64,000 bases of DNA from Curtobacterium luteum (GCF_001475545.1 NZ_LDQC01000061.1:1-64000); one strand, 5' to 3'; positions 35,113-44,010 are shown, numbered from the stretch's first letter. Made by a program: numbers and translations. The notes: generated from the letters alone by a model not told the origin.

Positions 35113-36240
35113 GTGGCGCTCGACCTCCCCGACTTCCCCTGGGACCAGCTCGTCCCGTTCAAGCAGCGCGCGGCGGCCGTCGAGGGCGGCATCGTCGACC
35201 TCAGCGTCGGCTCGCCCGTCGACCCGACACCGGAGCTCGTCCGCCGTGCCCTCGCCGAGGCCACCGACGCGCACGCGTATCCGCAGGTCGCCGGGACCCC
35301 GGCCCTGCGTGAGGCGATCGCCGCGTGGTACGGCCGCCGACAGGGTGTCACGCTCACCCCCGAGCAGGTCCTGCCGACGATCGGCTCCAAGGAGTTCATC
35401 GCCGGACTCGCGCTGTGGCTCGGCATCGGCCGCGGCGACACGGTCGTGTTCCCGGAGGCCGCCTACCCCACGTACGAGCTCGGTGCCGCCCTCGTCGGCG
35501 CGGACGCGCTCGCCTCCGACGACCCCGCGGCGTGGCCGGAGTCGACCAAGCTCGTGTGGTTGAACTCCCCGGGGAACCCCGACGGCCGTGTCCTGTCGAT
35601 CGAGCAGCTGCGTGTCGCGGTCGAGCGTGCCCGCGAGCTCGGCGCCGTCATCGTGGGTGACGAGTGCTACGCCGAACTCGGGTGGGAACCGCCGTACGAC
35701 ACCGCGCCGACCCCCACCATCCTCGACCCGCGCGTCGTGGGCGACTCGCTCTCGGGCGTGCTCAGCGTGTACTCGCTCTCGAAGCAGTCGAACCTCGCCG
35801 GCTACCGCGCCGCGTTCGTGGCCGGCGACGCCGCGCTCCTCGCCGAGGTCCTCGCGGTCCGCAAGCACACCGGCATGATGCCGCCGCTGCCCGTGCAGCA
35901 GGCCATGATCGTCGCGCTCGAGGACGAGACGCACGTGCACCAGCAGAAGTCCCGGTACAAGGCGCGCCGGAACATGCTGCGACGGGCACTCGACGGCGCC
36001 GGCTTCCGCATCGACCACAGCGAGGCCGGCCTGTACCTCTGGGCGACGCGGGGCGAGCCCGCGCTCGACACCGTCGCGTGGCTCGCCGACCGCGGGATCC
36101 TCGTCGCGCCCGGGACGTTCTACGGTCCAGCCGGGGAGGAGCACGTCCGCGTCGCCCTCACCGCGACCGACGAGCGCATCGCGGCGGCCGCGCAGCGGCT
36201 CGCGAGCGCGCGGCGCACGAGCCGGGTGTCCGCGGACTGA
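35113..36240 (+). CDS. dapC: Succinyldiaminopimelate transaminase
   Basis: PLP-dependent class I/II aminotransferase of 375 residues, converting N-succinyl-2-amino-6-ketopimelate to N-succinyl-LL-diaminopimelate. The PLP lysine is in SVYSLSKQSNLAGYRAAFVA; the LNSPGNPDG and GDECYAELGW motifs are conserved. GTG at 35113 fits the family N-terminus (VALDLPDFPWDQL). The position after fdxA and in the same window as dapD and dapE supports the specific name. Confidence 0.93.
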   Translation: MALDLPDFPWDQLVPFKQRAAAVEGGIVDLSVGSPVDPTPELVRRALAEATDAHAYPQVAGTPALREAIAAWYGRRQGVTLTPEQVLPTIGSKEFIAGLALWLGIGRGDTVVFPEAAYPTYELGAALVGADALASDDPAAWPESTKLVWLNSPGNPDGRVLSIEQLRVAVERARELGAVIVGDECYAELGWEPPYDTAPTPTILDPRVVGDSLSGVLSVYSLSKQSNLAGYRAAFVAGDAALLAEVLAVRKHTGMMPPLPVQQAMIVALEDETHVHQQKSRYKARRNMLRRALDGAGFRIDHSEAGLYLWATRGEPALDTVAWLADRGILVAPGTFYGPAGEEHVRVALTATDERIAAAAQRLASARRTSRVSAD

Positions 36241-36281
36241 ACCGTGTCCGACGGGCGGGTGTCGTGCCTCCCGTCCGGTCG

Positions 36282-36306
36282 GCACCACGTGGTGCGCTGT
36301 CAGCGC
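36282..36306. promoter_or_regulatory. Two adjoining palindromes upstream of gltA
   Basis: GCACCACGTGGTGC (36282-36295) is a perfect 14-base palindrome; GCGCTG-T-CAGCGC (36294-36306) follows and overlaps by two bases. They lie 62-86 bases before the gltA -10. They could terminate dapC or bind a regulator of citrate synthase. Confidence 0.4.
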
Positions 36307-36367
36307 AATCCGTGGTTCCCACCAATCCCGGAGCGCGGGAGTGTGCACGACCGACAGTGGGCGCGAT

Positions 36368-36373
36368 TAGGCT
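36368..36373 (+). promoter_or_regulatory. Leaderless -10 of gltA
   Basis: TAGGCT, six bases before the GTG at 36380. Confidence 0.5.
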
Positions 36374-36379
36374 GTCATC

Positions 36380-37738
36380 GTGACTGACACTGCCAACGAC
36401 GCTCAGAAGACGGCCACACCGCCCACCACGCCCGTCCCCGTGAGCCCGGCTGCGGAGCAGCAGACCGAGACCGCGACGCTGACGTTCCCGGGTGGCTCGG
36501 CGGAGTTCCCGATCCTGCCGAGCGTCGACGGCGCGTCCACGGTGGACATCTCGACCTTCAAGAAGCAGACGGGGATGAACACCCTCGACTACGGCTTCGT
36601 GAACACCGGCTCGACGAAGAGCGCGATCACGTACATCGACGGCGACCAGGGGATCCTGCGCTACCGGGGGTACCCGATCGACCAGGTCGCGTCGAACTGC
36701 ACCTTCCTCGAGGTCGCGTGGCTCCTCATCTACGGCGAGCTGCCGACGGCCGCCGAGCTCGAGTCCTTCGACGCCCGCATCCGCCGCCACACGCTGCTGC
36801 ACGAGGACCTCCGTCGCCTGTTCGACGCCCTCCCGCACTCGGCGCACCCCATGTCCGTCCTGTCGAGCGCCGTCAGCGCCCTGTCGACGTACTACGAGGA
36901 CGACATGAGCGTCGACGACCCGGAGAAGGTCGAGCTGCAGACCGTACGGCTGCTCGCGAAGCTCCCGGTCATCGCGGCGTACGCGCACAAGAAGGCGATC
37001 GGGCAGGCGTTCCTGTACCCGGACAACTCGCTGTCGTTCGTCGACAACTTCCTCCGGCTGAACTTCGGCACCATGGCCGAGACCTACCAGCCGAACCCCG
37101 TGCTCTCCAAGGCGCTCGAACGGCTGCTCATCCTGCACGAGGACCACGAGCAGAACGCCTCCACCGCGACCGTCCGGCTCGTGGGCTCCACGAAGGCGAA
37201 CATGTTCGCGTCGATCTCGGCCGGCATCAACGCCCTCTACGGCCCGCTGCACGGTGGTGCGAACGAGGCCGTGCTCGAGATGCTCCAGCAGATCAAGGAC
37301 TCCGGCGAGCCGGTGTCGCGCTTCGTCGAGCGGGTGAAGAACAAGGAACGCGGGGTGAAGCTCATGGGCTTCGGCCACCGCGTCTACAAGAACTACGACC
37401 CGCGCGCGAAGCTCGTGAAGGAGTCCGCGCACGAGGTGCTCGAGGCCCTCGGGGTGCAGGACGACCTGCTCGACATCGCCATGGAGCTCGAGGGGATCGC
37501 GCTCGAGGACGAGTACTTCGTCAGCCGCAAGCTCTACCCGAACGTCGACTTCTACACGGGCATCATCTACAAGGCGATGGGCTTCCCGCCGCGGATGTTC
37601 ACGGTGCTGTTCGCGATCGGGCGGCTGCCGGGGTGGATCGCGCAGTGGCGTGAGCTCAACAACGACCCGCTGAACAAGATCGGGCGTCCGCAGCAGCTCT
37701 ACGTGGGGTACCCCGAGCGGGACCTGCCGGCGCGCTGA
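36380..37738 (+). CDS. gltA: Citrate synthase, type II
   Basis: Protein of 452 residues condensing acetyl-CoA and oxaloacetate, the entry step of the TCA cycle. Hallmarks are GDQGILRYRGYPI, GPLHGGANEAV (His at the active site), MGFGHRVYKNYDPRAK with the second catalytic His, and VDFYTGIIYKAMGFP with the catalytic Asp region. A 40-residue polar N-terminus rich in Thr and Pro precedes the conserved part. The start is GTG at 36380. Followed by a 411-base gap full of palindromes. Confidence 0.97.
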   Translation: MTDTANDAQKTATPPTTPVPVSPAAEQQTETATLTFPGGSAEFPILPSVDGASTVDISTFKKQTGMNTLDYGFVNTGSTKSAITYIDGDQGILRYRGYPIDQVASNCTFLEVAWLLIYGELPTAAELESFDARIRRHTLLHEDLRRLFDALPHSAHPMSVLSSAVSALSTYYEDDMSVDDPEKVELQTVRLLAKLPVIAAYAHKKAIGQAFLYPDNSLSFVDNFLRLNFGTMAETYQPNPVLSKALERLLILHEDHEQNASTATVRLVGSTKANMFASISAGINALYGPLHGGANEAVLEMLQQIKDSGEPVSRFVERVKNKERGVKLMGFGHRVYKNYDPRAKLVKESAHEVLEALGVQDDLLDIAMELEGIALEDEYFVSRKLYPNVDFYTGIIYKAMGFPPRMFTVLFAIGRLPGWIAQWRELNNDPLNKIGRPQQLYVGYPERDLPAR

Positions 37739-37809
37739 GGCGCGGGGCGGGGCGGGCTGCGCGCGCTCCAGCGCGCGAGACCGGTGCGTCCCTCGCGCGC
37801 GCGATCGGC

Positions 37810-37869
37810 GCACGACCGGAGACACGCCGCACCACGGATACACGTGGTGCGGCGTGTCCCTGGTCGTGC
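37810..37869. terminator. Very long hairpin downstream of gltA
   Basis: Arms 37810-37836 and 37843-37869 around the loop GATACA. The inner 16 pairs (GACACGCCGCACCACG) are perfect and the outer eight (GCACGACC/GGTCGTGC) are perfect, with one mismatch and one G-T between them. Probably the gltA terminator. Confidence 0.65.
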
Positions 37870-37877
37870 ACACGTGG

Positions 37878-37900
37878 CGGACTGGAGGCGCGGTGCCGGC
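37878..37900 (+). repeat. First copy of an exact 23-base intergenic repeat
   Basis: Begins CGGACTGGAGGCGCGG and is identical over 23 bases to 46198-46220. An inverted partial copy follows at 37907-37917. Confidence 0.75.
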
Positions 37901-38010
37901 CCGCCACGCGCCTCCAGGCCGACGACGCGTCGCCGCCGACGTCTCGGCGTCAGCGCCGGCGTCCCGTGGACGACGCGTCGCTGCCACGTCCCGTGGTGCC
38001 GGTTGGCCTC

Positions 38011-38070
38011 GCACAACCAAAGACGTGTGAAACCGTGGAAACGCGCGGTTCGTTCTGTCTTTGGTTGTGC
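38011..38070. repeat. A+T-richer hairpin with 14-base perfect arms
   Basis: GCACAACCAAAGAC (38011-38024) and GTCTTTGGTTGTGC (38057-38070); the 32-base interior holds AACCG (38031-38035) and CGGTT (38046-38050). Its composition differs from the surrounding sequence. No gene overlaps it. Confidence 0.6.
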
Positions 38071-38149
38071 GGATCCGTCGGGCGCGGCGGACGCCGAGCA
38101 GGACGGCGCGGCGGGCGCATCGGTCGGCTCAGGCGCGGCGCGCCGGCGG

Positions 38150-38959
38150 CTAGCGGGTGGGCTGCGTCAGCGCCCAGGCGGTCACGAGGTCGAGCGCGGC
38201 GTCCGAATCCGGCGTGCGCGGGCGGTTGAGGAAGGCATGTCGAGCGTCGGGCAGCACGTGCCGCTCGATGTCTGCGCCGGCGCTGCGCAGTTCGGCCGCG
38301 AAGAGGTCACCCGACGACCGCATCGTGTCGTGGTCGGCGTCGACCATGAGGACGGGCGGGAACCCGGACAGGTCCTGGCCGCCCGGGAACGCGGTGTCCG
38401 TCGGCGCTCCGCGTCCGACGAGGTTCCGGTTGGCGCGATCGAGCAGCGCGGGGTGGTGGGTCAACCGGCGGTGTCCCCGGACGGTCCGGGTGACGGCAGC
38501 GTCGCGCGGGGTGAGCGCGTGGAAGAAGCCGTAGGCCAGGAACAGCCCGTCAGGTCGGGCCCCCGTCGGTAGCGTTCGAGTGACGGCCGCAGCGATGCAC
38601 GCCCCGGCACTCGCTCCGCCGAGGAGCAGCCGCCCTGAGACCTCGTCGCGGACGGCGTCGAGCACGGCGCGCACCTCGTCAGCCGCGGCCGGATGGCGTC
38701 GTCGGCCGCGGGGCCCCCGGCGACCGACGAACGGCAGCCCGGGCAGGGGAGCGAGCCGGTAGTCGACCGCGATGACGTCGATCCCGCGGGCCGCCAACTC
38801 CGTCGCCACCGCGTGCGACTCCGGGAGGTCGAGGTCGCCCCGGAAGAACCCGCCGCCGTGCAGCCACACGAGCGTGACGGCCGAACCCGACCCGTAGTGT
38901 CGGACCGGGACCGGACCGTGCGGACCAGAGATCGTCGGACCCGCGGGTGGCGCCCCCAT
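38150..38959 (-). CDS. Alpha/beta hydrolase, HSL/lipase-esterase type
   Basis: Protein of 269 residues. The oxyanion motif WLHGGGFFRGD near residue 33 and nucleophile elbow GGASAG near 114 match the hormone-sensitive-lipase group. The acid lies in VLMVDADHDTM and the His in PDARHAFLNRP. Residues 79-90 form a basic stretch (GRRGPRGRRRHP), unusual at this position. Starts ten bases after the dapD stop on the same strand, so it may be co-transcribed with dapD, but no link in function is evident. Confidence 0.83.
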   Translation of the reverse strand: MGAPPAGPTISGPHGPVPVRHYGSGSAVTLVWLHGGGFFRGDLDLPESHAVATELAARGIDVIAVDYRLAPLPGLPFVGRRGPRGRRRHPAAADEVRAVLDAVRDEVSGRLLLGGASAGACIAAAVTRTLPTGARPDGLFLAYGFFHALTPRDAAVTRTVRGHRRLTHHPALLDRANRNLVGRGAPTDTAFPGGQDLSGFPPVLMVDADHDTMRSSGDLFAAELRSAGADIERHVLPDARHAFLNRPRTPDSDAALDLVTAWALTQPTR

Positions 38960-38968
38960 GTGGGTCGG

Positions 38969-39934
38969 CTACGCGTGCAGGGCGGTGTTCAGCTGGATGC
39001 CCTGGCCCTGGCGCTGCAGGGCCTCGACCGCGCCGGTGACCGAGTTGCGCCGGAAGAGGATGTTCGGGGTGCCCGAGAGCTCTGCGGCCTTGACGGTCTT
39101 CGGGGTGCCGTCCGGGTTCGGTGCTGCCCCGACGAGGACGACCTTGGTGCCGGCGGTCACGTAGAGGCCGGCCTCGACCACGGAGTCGTCGCCGAGGGAG
39201 ACACCGAGGCCGGCGTTGGCGCCGAGCAGGGCCCGCGCGCCGAGCGACACCCGGTGCGTGCCCCCACCCGAGAGCGTGCCCATGATGGAAGCACCGCCAC
39301 CGATGTCCGTGCCGTCGCCGACGACGACGCCTTGGGACACGCGCCCCTCGATCATGGCGTCGCCGAGGGTCCCCGCGTTGAAGTTCACGAAGCCCTCGTG
39401 CATGACCGTGGTGCCGGGGGCGAGGTGCGCGCCGAGACGGACCCGGTTCGCATCGCCGATGCGCACCCGGTCCGGCACGACGTAGTCGACCAGCCGCGGG
39501 AACTTGTCGATCGCGTGCACCGCGATGCCCGCACGCTGGAGCGACGGACGCAGCCGGGTGAGGTCTGCGGGGGAGACCGGGCCGGCGTTCGTCCACGCGA
39601 CGATCGGCAGGTGCGCGAAGACTCCGTCGAGGTTGACCTCGTTCGGGCGGACGTGCAGGTGGCTGAGCAGGTGCAGTCGCAGGTACGCGTCCGGCGTGCT
39701 CGTGGGGGCCGCGTCGATCGTGACCTCGGTGGTGACCGCCTCGATCCGGACGGCGCGACGAGGGTCGTCGCCGACGTGCGCCAGCAGGTCCTCGGGGAAG
39801 GCGGCGTCGGACGGCCGCGCGCCGAGGTGCGTCTCCGGGTACCAGGTGTCGAGCGTCGTGCCGTCGGCGGCGATCGTCGCGAGGCCGTGGCCCCAGGCGG
39901 TGGTCGGGCGGGCGGAGGCGGTCGTGTCGGTCAC
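38969..39934 (-). CDS. dapD: 2,3,4,5-tetrahydropyridine-2,6-dicarboxylate N-succinyltransferase
   Basis: Protein of 321 residues, succinylating tetrahydrodipicolinate in lysine/meso-DAP synthesis. The C-terminal half is a left-handed beta helix of hexapeptide repeats ([20 protein letters not shown], then [20 protein letters not shown]). The long actinobacterial N-terminal domain is present. The start is GTG at 39934, with TACCCT seven bases upstream. Divergent from dapE, so two pathway genes share a 212-base regulatory region. Confidence 0.95.
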   Translation of the reverse strand: MTDTTASARPTTAWGHGLATIAADGTTLDTWYPETHLGARPSDAAFPEDLLAHVGDDPRRAVRIEAVTTEVTIDAAPTSTPDAYLRLHLLSHLHVRPNEVNLDGVFAHLPIVAWTNAGPVSPADLTRLRPSLQRAGIAVHAIDKFPRLVDYVVPDRVRIGDANRVRLGAHLAPGTTVMHEGFVNFNAGTLGDAMIEGRVSQGVVVGDGTDIGGGASIMGTLSGGGTHRVSLGARALLGANAGLGVSLGDDSVVEAGLYVTAGTKVVLVGAAPNPDGTPKTVKAAELSGTPNILFRRNSVTGAVEALQRQGQGIQLNTALHA

Positions 39935-39941
39935 GTGGACA

Positions 39942-39947
39942 AGGGTA
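39942..39947 (-). promoter_or_regulatory. Leaderless -10 of dapD
   Basis: TACCCT on the minus strand, seven bases before the GTG at 39934. Confidence 0.45.
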
Positions 39948-40064
39948 GCGAGGTGCGAGCGGCGACCACCGTCCGGCCGGACGGCCTGTGGAGAACGCGC
40001 CACGGGCCTCCCGGCCGGCTCGCGCGGGACGCGATCCGCGCCTCCGCGCCGGGCCTGGAGGCAC

Positions 40065-40102
40065 GCCACCTGTGGACCGGTCGCCCGCCGTCCACAGGTG
40101 GC
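40065..40102. promoter_or_regulatory. Inverted repeat in the dapD/dapE divergent region
   Basis: GCCACCTGTGGAC (40065-40077) and GTCCACAGGTGGC (40090-40102), 13 perfect pairs, 12-base spacer. It lies 33 bases before the dapE -10 and could be a shared operator. GCCACCTGTGGA recurs at 55073-55084 upstream of the PHP gene. Confidence 0.45.
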
Positions 40103-40134
40103 CGGCTCGACGGCAGCCGACAAGGGTCGGCCGG

Positions 40135-40140
40135 TAGGCT
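40135..40140 (+). promoter_or_regulatory. Leaderless -10 of dapE
   Basis: TAGGCT, six bases before the ATG at 40147. Confidence 0.5.
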
Positions 40141-40146
40141 GCCCGC

Positions 40147-41229
40147 ATGCCGCAGCAGCTCGACCTCACCGCCTCGTCCATCGACATCACCCGCGCGATC
40201 TGCGACATCGAGTCGGTGTCGGGCAACGAAGGCGCCCTCGCCGATGCGATCGAGGCGGCGCTCACGCCGCTGCCGCACCTCGACGTCGTCCGGGACGGCG
40301 ACGCGATCGTGGCGCGCACGGACCTCGGTCGTGACCGCCGGGTCGTCATCGCCGGGCACATCGACACGGTGCCGCTGAACGACAACCTGCCCACCGAGTT
40401 CCGCACGACCGAGGACGGCACCGAGATCCTCTGGGGCCGCGGCACGGTGGACATGAAGGCCGGCGTCGCGGTGCAGCTCAAGCTCGCGCACGACCTCGCC
40501 GAGCCGACCAATGACGTGACCTGGGTCTTCTACGACCACGAAGAGGTGAGCGACTCGCTGAACGGCCTCGGCCGGCTCTCGCGGACCCGGCCCGAGCTCC
40601 TGGCCGGCGACTTCGCGATCCTCGGCGAGCCGTCCGGAGCGCAGATCGAGGGCGGGTGCAACGGCAACCTCCGCGCCGAGATCCGCACGTTCGGCAAGCG
40701 GTCGCACAGCGCCCGCAGCTGGATCGGCGACAACGCGATCCACAAGACGGCGCCGATCCTCGCGACGCTCGCGGCGTACGAGCCGCGCACGGTGACGGTC
40801 GACGGCCTCGAGTACCGAGAAGGGCTGAACGCCGTGGGCATCTCGGGCGGGATCGCCGGCAACGTCATCCCGGACGAGGCCATGGTCCACGTGAACTACC
40901 GCTTCGCACCGTCGCGCAGCGCGGACGAGGCCGTCGCCCACATCCGCGCGCTCTTCGACGGCTACGACGTGCAGATCGTCGACCTCGCGGCCGGTGCCCG
41001 GCCGGGGCTCGACGCACCGCTCGCGCAAGAGTTCGTCGCTGCGGTCGGTGGTCCGGCACCCCGACCGAAGTACGGCTGGACCGACGTCGCGCGGTTCTCC
41101 GCCCTGGGAGTCCCCGCGGTCAACTACGGCCCTGGCGAGCCCGTCTTCGCGCACCACGACGACGAGCAGGTGCCGCTCGCGCAGATCACGTCGGTCGAGG
41201 ACGGCCTCCGTCGGTGGCTGACCGCCTGA
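40147..41229 (+). CDS. dapE: Succinyl-diaminopimelate desuccinylase
   Basis: M20-family di-zinc amidohydrolase of 360 residues, releasing LL-diaminopimelate from its succinyl form. Metal-binding motifs are [19 protein letters not shown] and the catalytic glutamate in [19 protein letters not shown] and GWTDVARF follow. Length and N-terminus fit actinobacterial DapE. The end overlaps the mannosyltransferase start by 16 bases, so they may be translated together. Confidence 0.95.
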   Translation: MPQQLDLTASSIDITRAICDIESVSGNEGALADAIEAALTPLPHLDVVRDGDAIVARTDLGRDRRVVIAGHIDTVPLNDNLPTEFRTTEDGTEILWGRGTVDMKAGVAVQLKLAHDLAEPTNDVTWVFYDHEEVSDSLNGLGRLSRTRPELLAGDFAILGEPSGAQIEGGCNGNLRAEIRTFGKRSHSARSWIGDNAIHKTAPILATLAAYEPRTVTVDGLEYREGLNAVGISGGIAGNVIPDEAMVHVNYRFAPSRSADEAVAHIRALFDGYDVQIVDLAAGARPGLDAPLAQEFVAAVGGPAPRPKYGWTDVARFSALGVPAVNYGPGEPVFAHHDDEQVPLAQITSVEDGLRRWLTA

Positions 41230-42470
41230 CGACCGGCGGGACCCTCCGCGCCCGGTCCGATCGGGCCGTGCGGTGGCGCGCCCGCTACCGAGCGGTGCCG
41301 TGGTGGGTGCGGATCACGGTCGTCTACGTGCTCGCGCGGGTCGTCACGACCGTGGTGATGCAGGGGTTCGCAGCTGTGCAGTCGGCGAACTCCTTCACGT
41401 CGGAGCACCCGTCGTACCTGTCGTTCGCCGCGATCTGGGACGGCGCCTGGTACCGGGTGATCGCGACCGGCGGCTACCCGTCGACCCTGCCCGTGGACGC
41501 CGCGGGGCACGTCACCGAGAACGCCTGGGCCTTCATGCCCGCGTACCCGTTCCTCGTGCGCGGGCTCATGCTGCTCACCGGTGCGTCGTTCGAGGCGGTC
41601 GCGGTGACGGTGTCCCTCCTGGCGGGTCTGGGCGCGGCACTCGTGTTCCGGCGGCTCGTCGGGAGGTTCCTGGACGCATCCCGCGCAACCTTCGCCACGG
41701 TGCTCCTCTGCGTGGCGCCGACCTCGGTGATGTTCCAGGTCGCCTACGCCGAGTCCATGGGCCTGTTCCTGCTCTTCGCGGCGCTGCTGCTCGCGGTGGA
41801 CCGCCGGTGGTGGACGATGCTGCCCGTCGTGCTGCTGCTCGGCATGACCCGGCCGACCGGGCTGGCGTTCGCGTTCTTCCTCGCCCTGTTCCTGGCCGTG
41901 TGGTGGTTCCGACCCGCCTGGGTCCGCGAAACCGCGCGTCCCACGCTCCGAACCGGCCTGCCCCCGCTCGTCGTGGCGGTCATCTCCGGACTCGTCGGGC
42001 TGGCGTGGCCGGCGATCGCGTGGGCCGTCACCGGGGTGCCGAAGGCGTACACCGACACCGAGCTCGCCTGGCGGTCGTCCTACGTCGGGTGGGGCGAGCT
42101 CCTGCCGTTCTCGCCGTGGGTCGAGGGGTTCGCGTGGTGGCTGCGCTACCCGGGCGGCTGGCCGGCAGCGCTCGCGATCCCGCTCGGCCTCGCGGCGCTC
42201 GCGTTCCTCGTGTGGGCGCCCGCAGCACGTCGGGTGGGGCTCGAGCTGCGTCTCTGGGTCGTGGCGTACGTGGTCTACCTCCTCGCGGTGTTCTTCCCGC
42301 AGTCGAGCACGTGGCGCATCCTCATGCCGGTCGCACCGTTGCTCGCGGTCGTTGCGCTGCCGCGGTCACGGGTGTACCGGGTCGTGCTGGTCGTCGTCGC
42401 GGTGCTGCTCCAGTGGGTGTGGCTGTACGCGAACTGGTGGGTGGACGGCTACGACTGGACGCCGCCGTGA
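41214..42470 (+). CDS. PIG-V-like integral membrane mannosyltransferase
   Basis: Membrane protein of about 418 residues with some nine to eleven helices. The first luminal/periplasmic loop contains WDGAWYRVIATGGYP, the WD(G/S)xWY motif of PIG-V-type polyprenyl-phosphomannose-dependent enzymes, followed by AFMPAYPFLVRGL. It probably adds mannose to a lipid or glycan outside the membrane. The start is unclear: GTG 41214 overlaps dapE, while GTG 41268 gives VRWRARYRAVPWW; neither has a good ribosome binding site. Confidence 0.8.
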   Translation: MADRLTTGGTLRARSDRAVRWRARYRAVPWWVRITVVYVLARVVTTVVMQGFAAVQSANSFTSEHPSYLSFAAIWDGAWYRVIATGGYPSTLPVDAAGHVTENAWAFMPAYPFLVRGLMLLTGASFEAVAVTVSLLAGLGAALVFRRLVGRFLDASRATFATVLLCVAPTSVMFQVAYAESMGLFLLFAALLLAVDRRWWTMLPVVLLLGMTRPTGLAFAFFLALFLAVWWFRPAWVRETARPTLRTGLPPLVVAVISGLVGLAWPAIAWAVTGVPKAYTDTELAWRSSYVGWGELLPFSPWVEGFAWWLRYPGGWPAALAIPLGLAALAFLVWAPAARRVGLELRLWVVAYVVYLLAVFFPQSSTWRILMPVAPLLAVVALPRSRVYRVVLVVVAVLLQWVWLYANWWVDGYDWTPP

Positions 42471-42540
42471 TCGAGGGCTCCCACCGTCCCCTCCCCGGCG
42501 CCGGCACGGGGCGCTGGTGTGCTCTCGGCGTGGGCTCCCG

Positions 42541-43695
42541 TTAGTCGGTCGCCGGCGCCGGTTCGTGCCGCTCGATCCGCTCGATGTCGGAGAGCGGCAC
42601 ACCGTCCTCGGGCCGCCAGGCCGCGGCGGCGTTCACCATCGCGTTGACCGTGGCGATGAACGGCACTGCGAAGAACGCTCCGACGACGCCCGCGATCGTC
42701 GTGCCGGCCGTGACCCCGAGGACCACGCCGAGCGGGTGCACCTTGACGGCGCTGCCGGTGAGGAACGGGTGCAGGACGTGGCTCTCGAGCTGCTGCACGA
42801 GGACGATGATGCCGAGCATGATGAGCGCGGGCACCCACCCGTTGAAGACGAGCGCGATGACGACCGCGACGATGCCCGCGACGATGGCGCCGACGACCGG
42901 CAGGAACGCGCCGAAGAACACGATCACGCCGATCGGGATCGCGAGCGGGATCTGCAGGATGAGTGCTCCGATGACCACACCGAGGGCGTCGGTGATCGCC
43001 ACGACCAGCTGGACCCGGATGAAGCTCGTGAGCGTCTTCCACCCCGCGTGACCGGCGACGTCGAGACGAGCGCGCGCTCGGCGCGGGAAGATGCGGACGA
43101 CCCACTGCCAGATGCGCGGTCCGTCGATGAGGACGAACAGGGTCGTGAAGATGATGATGAACAGGCCCTCGAAGACGTGGATCGCACCCGAGCCCGCCGC
43201 GACGAACCCGGAGAAGATCGATGACGCGTGCGACTGGAGGTAGTCCGCGCCGTCCGAGATCCACCGGTTGACCTGGGTCGCCGTGATGCCGAACGGCTCC
43301 GAGGCGAGCAGCGACTGCAGCGAGGAGATGCTCGCGTGCAGGCGCTTCTCGAGGGACGGCAGGTCGTAACGGATCTGCGCCGTCACGATGAGGCCGAGAC
43401 CGCCGATCGCGACGACGACGGACACGAGGCTCGTCAGGATCGCGACCCACTTCGGCCAGCGGTGTCGGCGGAGGAACGACGACATCGGCACGAGCAGGGC
43501 GCAGAGCAGCAGCGCGATGAGGAACGGCACGATGATGTCCTGCAGGAGGACCACCAGCAGGATCAGCACCGCGAGTGCTGCTCCGACGACGAGCAGGCGC
43601 CACGAGAACGCCGCGGCGATCCGCATGCCCGGGGGCACCGCGTCGTCGGTGGGCGCGGGATCGCTTCCGCGGAGCATGGAGCGGATGTTCGGCAT
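42541..43695 (-). CDS. AI-2E family transporter (TqsA/PerM type membrane protein)
   Basis: Membrane protein of 384 residues with about eight helices. Conserved features are the N-terminal double helix (LLVVGAALAVLILLVVLL onward), the soluble section at about 145-215 and the C-terminal PHPLGVVLGVTAG-like region, here KVHPLGVVLGVTAGTTIAG. The family exports small molecules or sodium; autoinducer-2 transport applies only to a few members. The second ATG at 43695 is chosen over 43701 because TAACCT lies six bases before it. Confidence 0.87.
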   Translation of the reverse strand: MPNIRSMLRGSDPAPTDDAVPPGMRIAAAFSWRLLVVGAALAVLILLVVLLQDIIVPFLIALLLCALLVPMSSFLRRHRWPKWVAILTSLVSVVVAIGGLGLIVTAQIRYDLPSLEKRLHASISSLQSLLASEPFGITATQVNRWISDGADYLQSHASSIFSGFVAAGSGAIHVFEGLFIIIFTTLFVLIDGPRIWQWVVRIFPRRARARLDVAGHAGWKTLTSFIRVQLVVAITDALGVVIGALILQIPLAIPIGVIVFFGAFLPVVGAIVAGIVAVVIALVFNGWVPALIMLGIIVLVQQLESHVLHPFLTGSAVKVHPLGVVLGVTAGTTIAGVVGAFFAVPFIATVNAMVNAAAAWRPEDGVPLSDIERIERHEPAPATD

Positions 43696-43701
43696 CCGCA
43701 T

Positions 43702-43707
43702 AGGTTA
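43702..43707 (-). promoter_or_regulatory. Leaderless -10 of the AI-2E transporter gene
   Basis: TAACCT on the minus strand, six bases before the ATG at 43695 and directly abutting the alternative ATG at 43701, which therefore cannot be the start of a transcript from this promoter. Confidence 0.45.
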
Positions 43708-43782
43708 GGGAGCAGACCCGCGAGAACGTCGCGTTTCGCGACCCCCAACCTGGGCGGTTTCGCAGTTGCCCCTCCGATACGG

Positions 43783-43788
43783 GATAAT
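43783..43788 (+). promoter_or_regulatory. -10 element of the DUF3117 gene
   Basis: GATAAT is close to consensus. The transcript would start near 43795 with a leader of about 28 bases containing AAAGGGG before the ATG at 43823. No clear -35. Confidence 0.45.
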
Positions 43789-43822
43789 GGGCAGGCATGT
43801 ACTGCACGAAAGGGGACATCTG

Positions 43823-43993
43823 ATGGCAGCCATGAAGCCGAGGACCGGTGACGGGCCGATGGAGGCTGTTAAGGAGGGTCGACTCATCATCGTGCGGGTT
43901 CCGCTCGAGGGTGGAGGCCGCCTGGTCGTCTCGGTCAACGATGCCGAGGCCAAGGAACTCCACGACGCACTCGCCGAGGTCGTCTCGGCCTAG
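43823..43993 (+). CDS. DUF3117 small conserved actinobacterial protein
   Basis: Protein of 56 residues, MAAMKPRTGDGPMEAVKEGR and onward, with a beta-rich core (LIIVRVPLEGGGRLVVSV) and final helix (DAEAKELHDALAEVV). The family is near-universal in actinobacteria with unknown function. Unlike many genes here it has a leader with a good ribosome binding site (AAAGGGG), suggesting high and regulated translation. Followed by a strong terminator. Confidence 0.9.
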   Translation: MAAMKPRTGDGPMEAVKEGRLIIVRVPLEGGGRLVVSVNDAEAKELHDALAEVVSA

Positions 43994-44010
43994 TCCGTCG
44001 AAGCACTGAA

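Larger units (their letters stand above)
37739..38149. other. 411-base gap without a gene, dense in palindromes
   Basis: Contains a long hairpin (37810-37869), an inverted pair of the CTGGAGGCGCG motif (37882-37892 and 37907-37917), two copies of GACGACGCGTCG (37921-37932 and 37969-37980), two of CGTCCCGTGG and an A+T-richer hairpin (38011-38070). Open frames here have no homology I can recognise. It separates gltA from the converging esterase. Confidence 0.7.

Noticed and set aside
39935-40146. Cluster of TGTGGA/TCCACA motifs as a replication origin
   Set aside because: They resemble half DnaA boxes but full TTATCCACA boxes, A+T-rich DNA and dnaA/dnaN are all absent; an operator is simpler.
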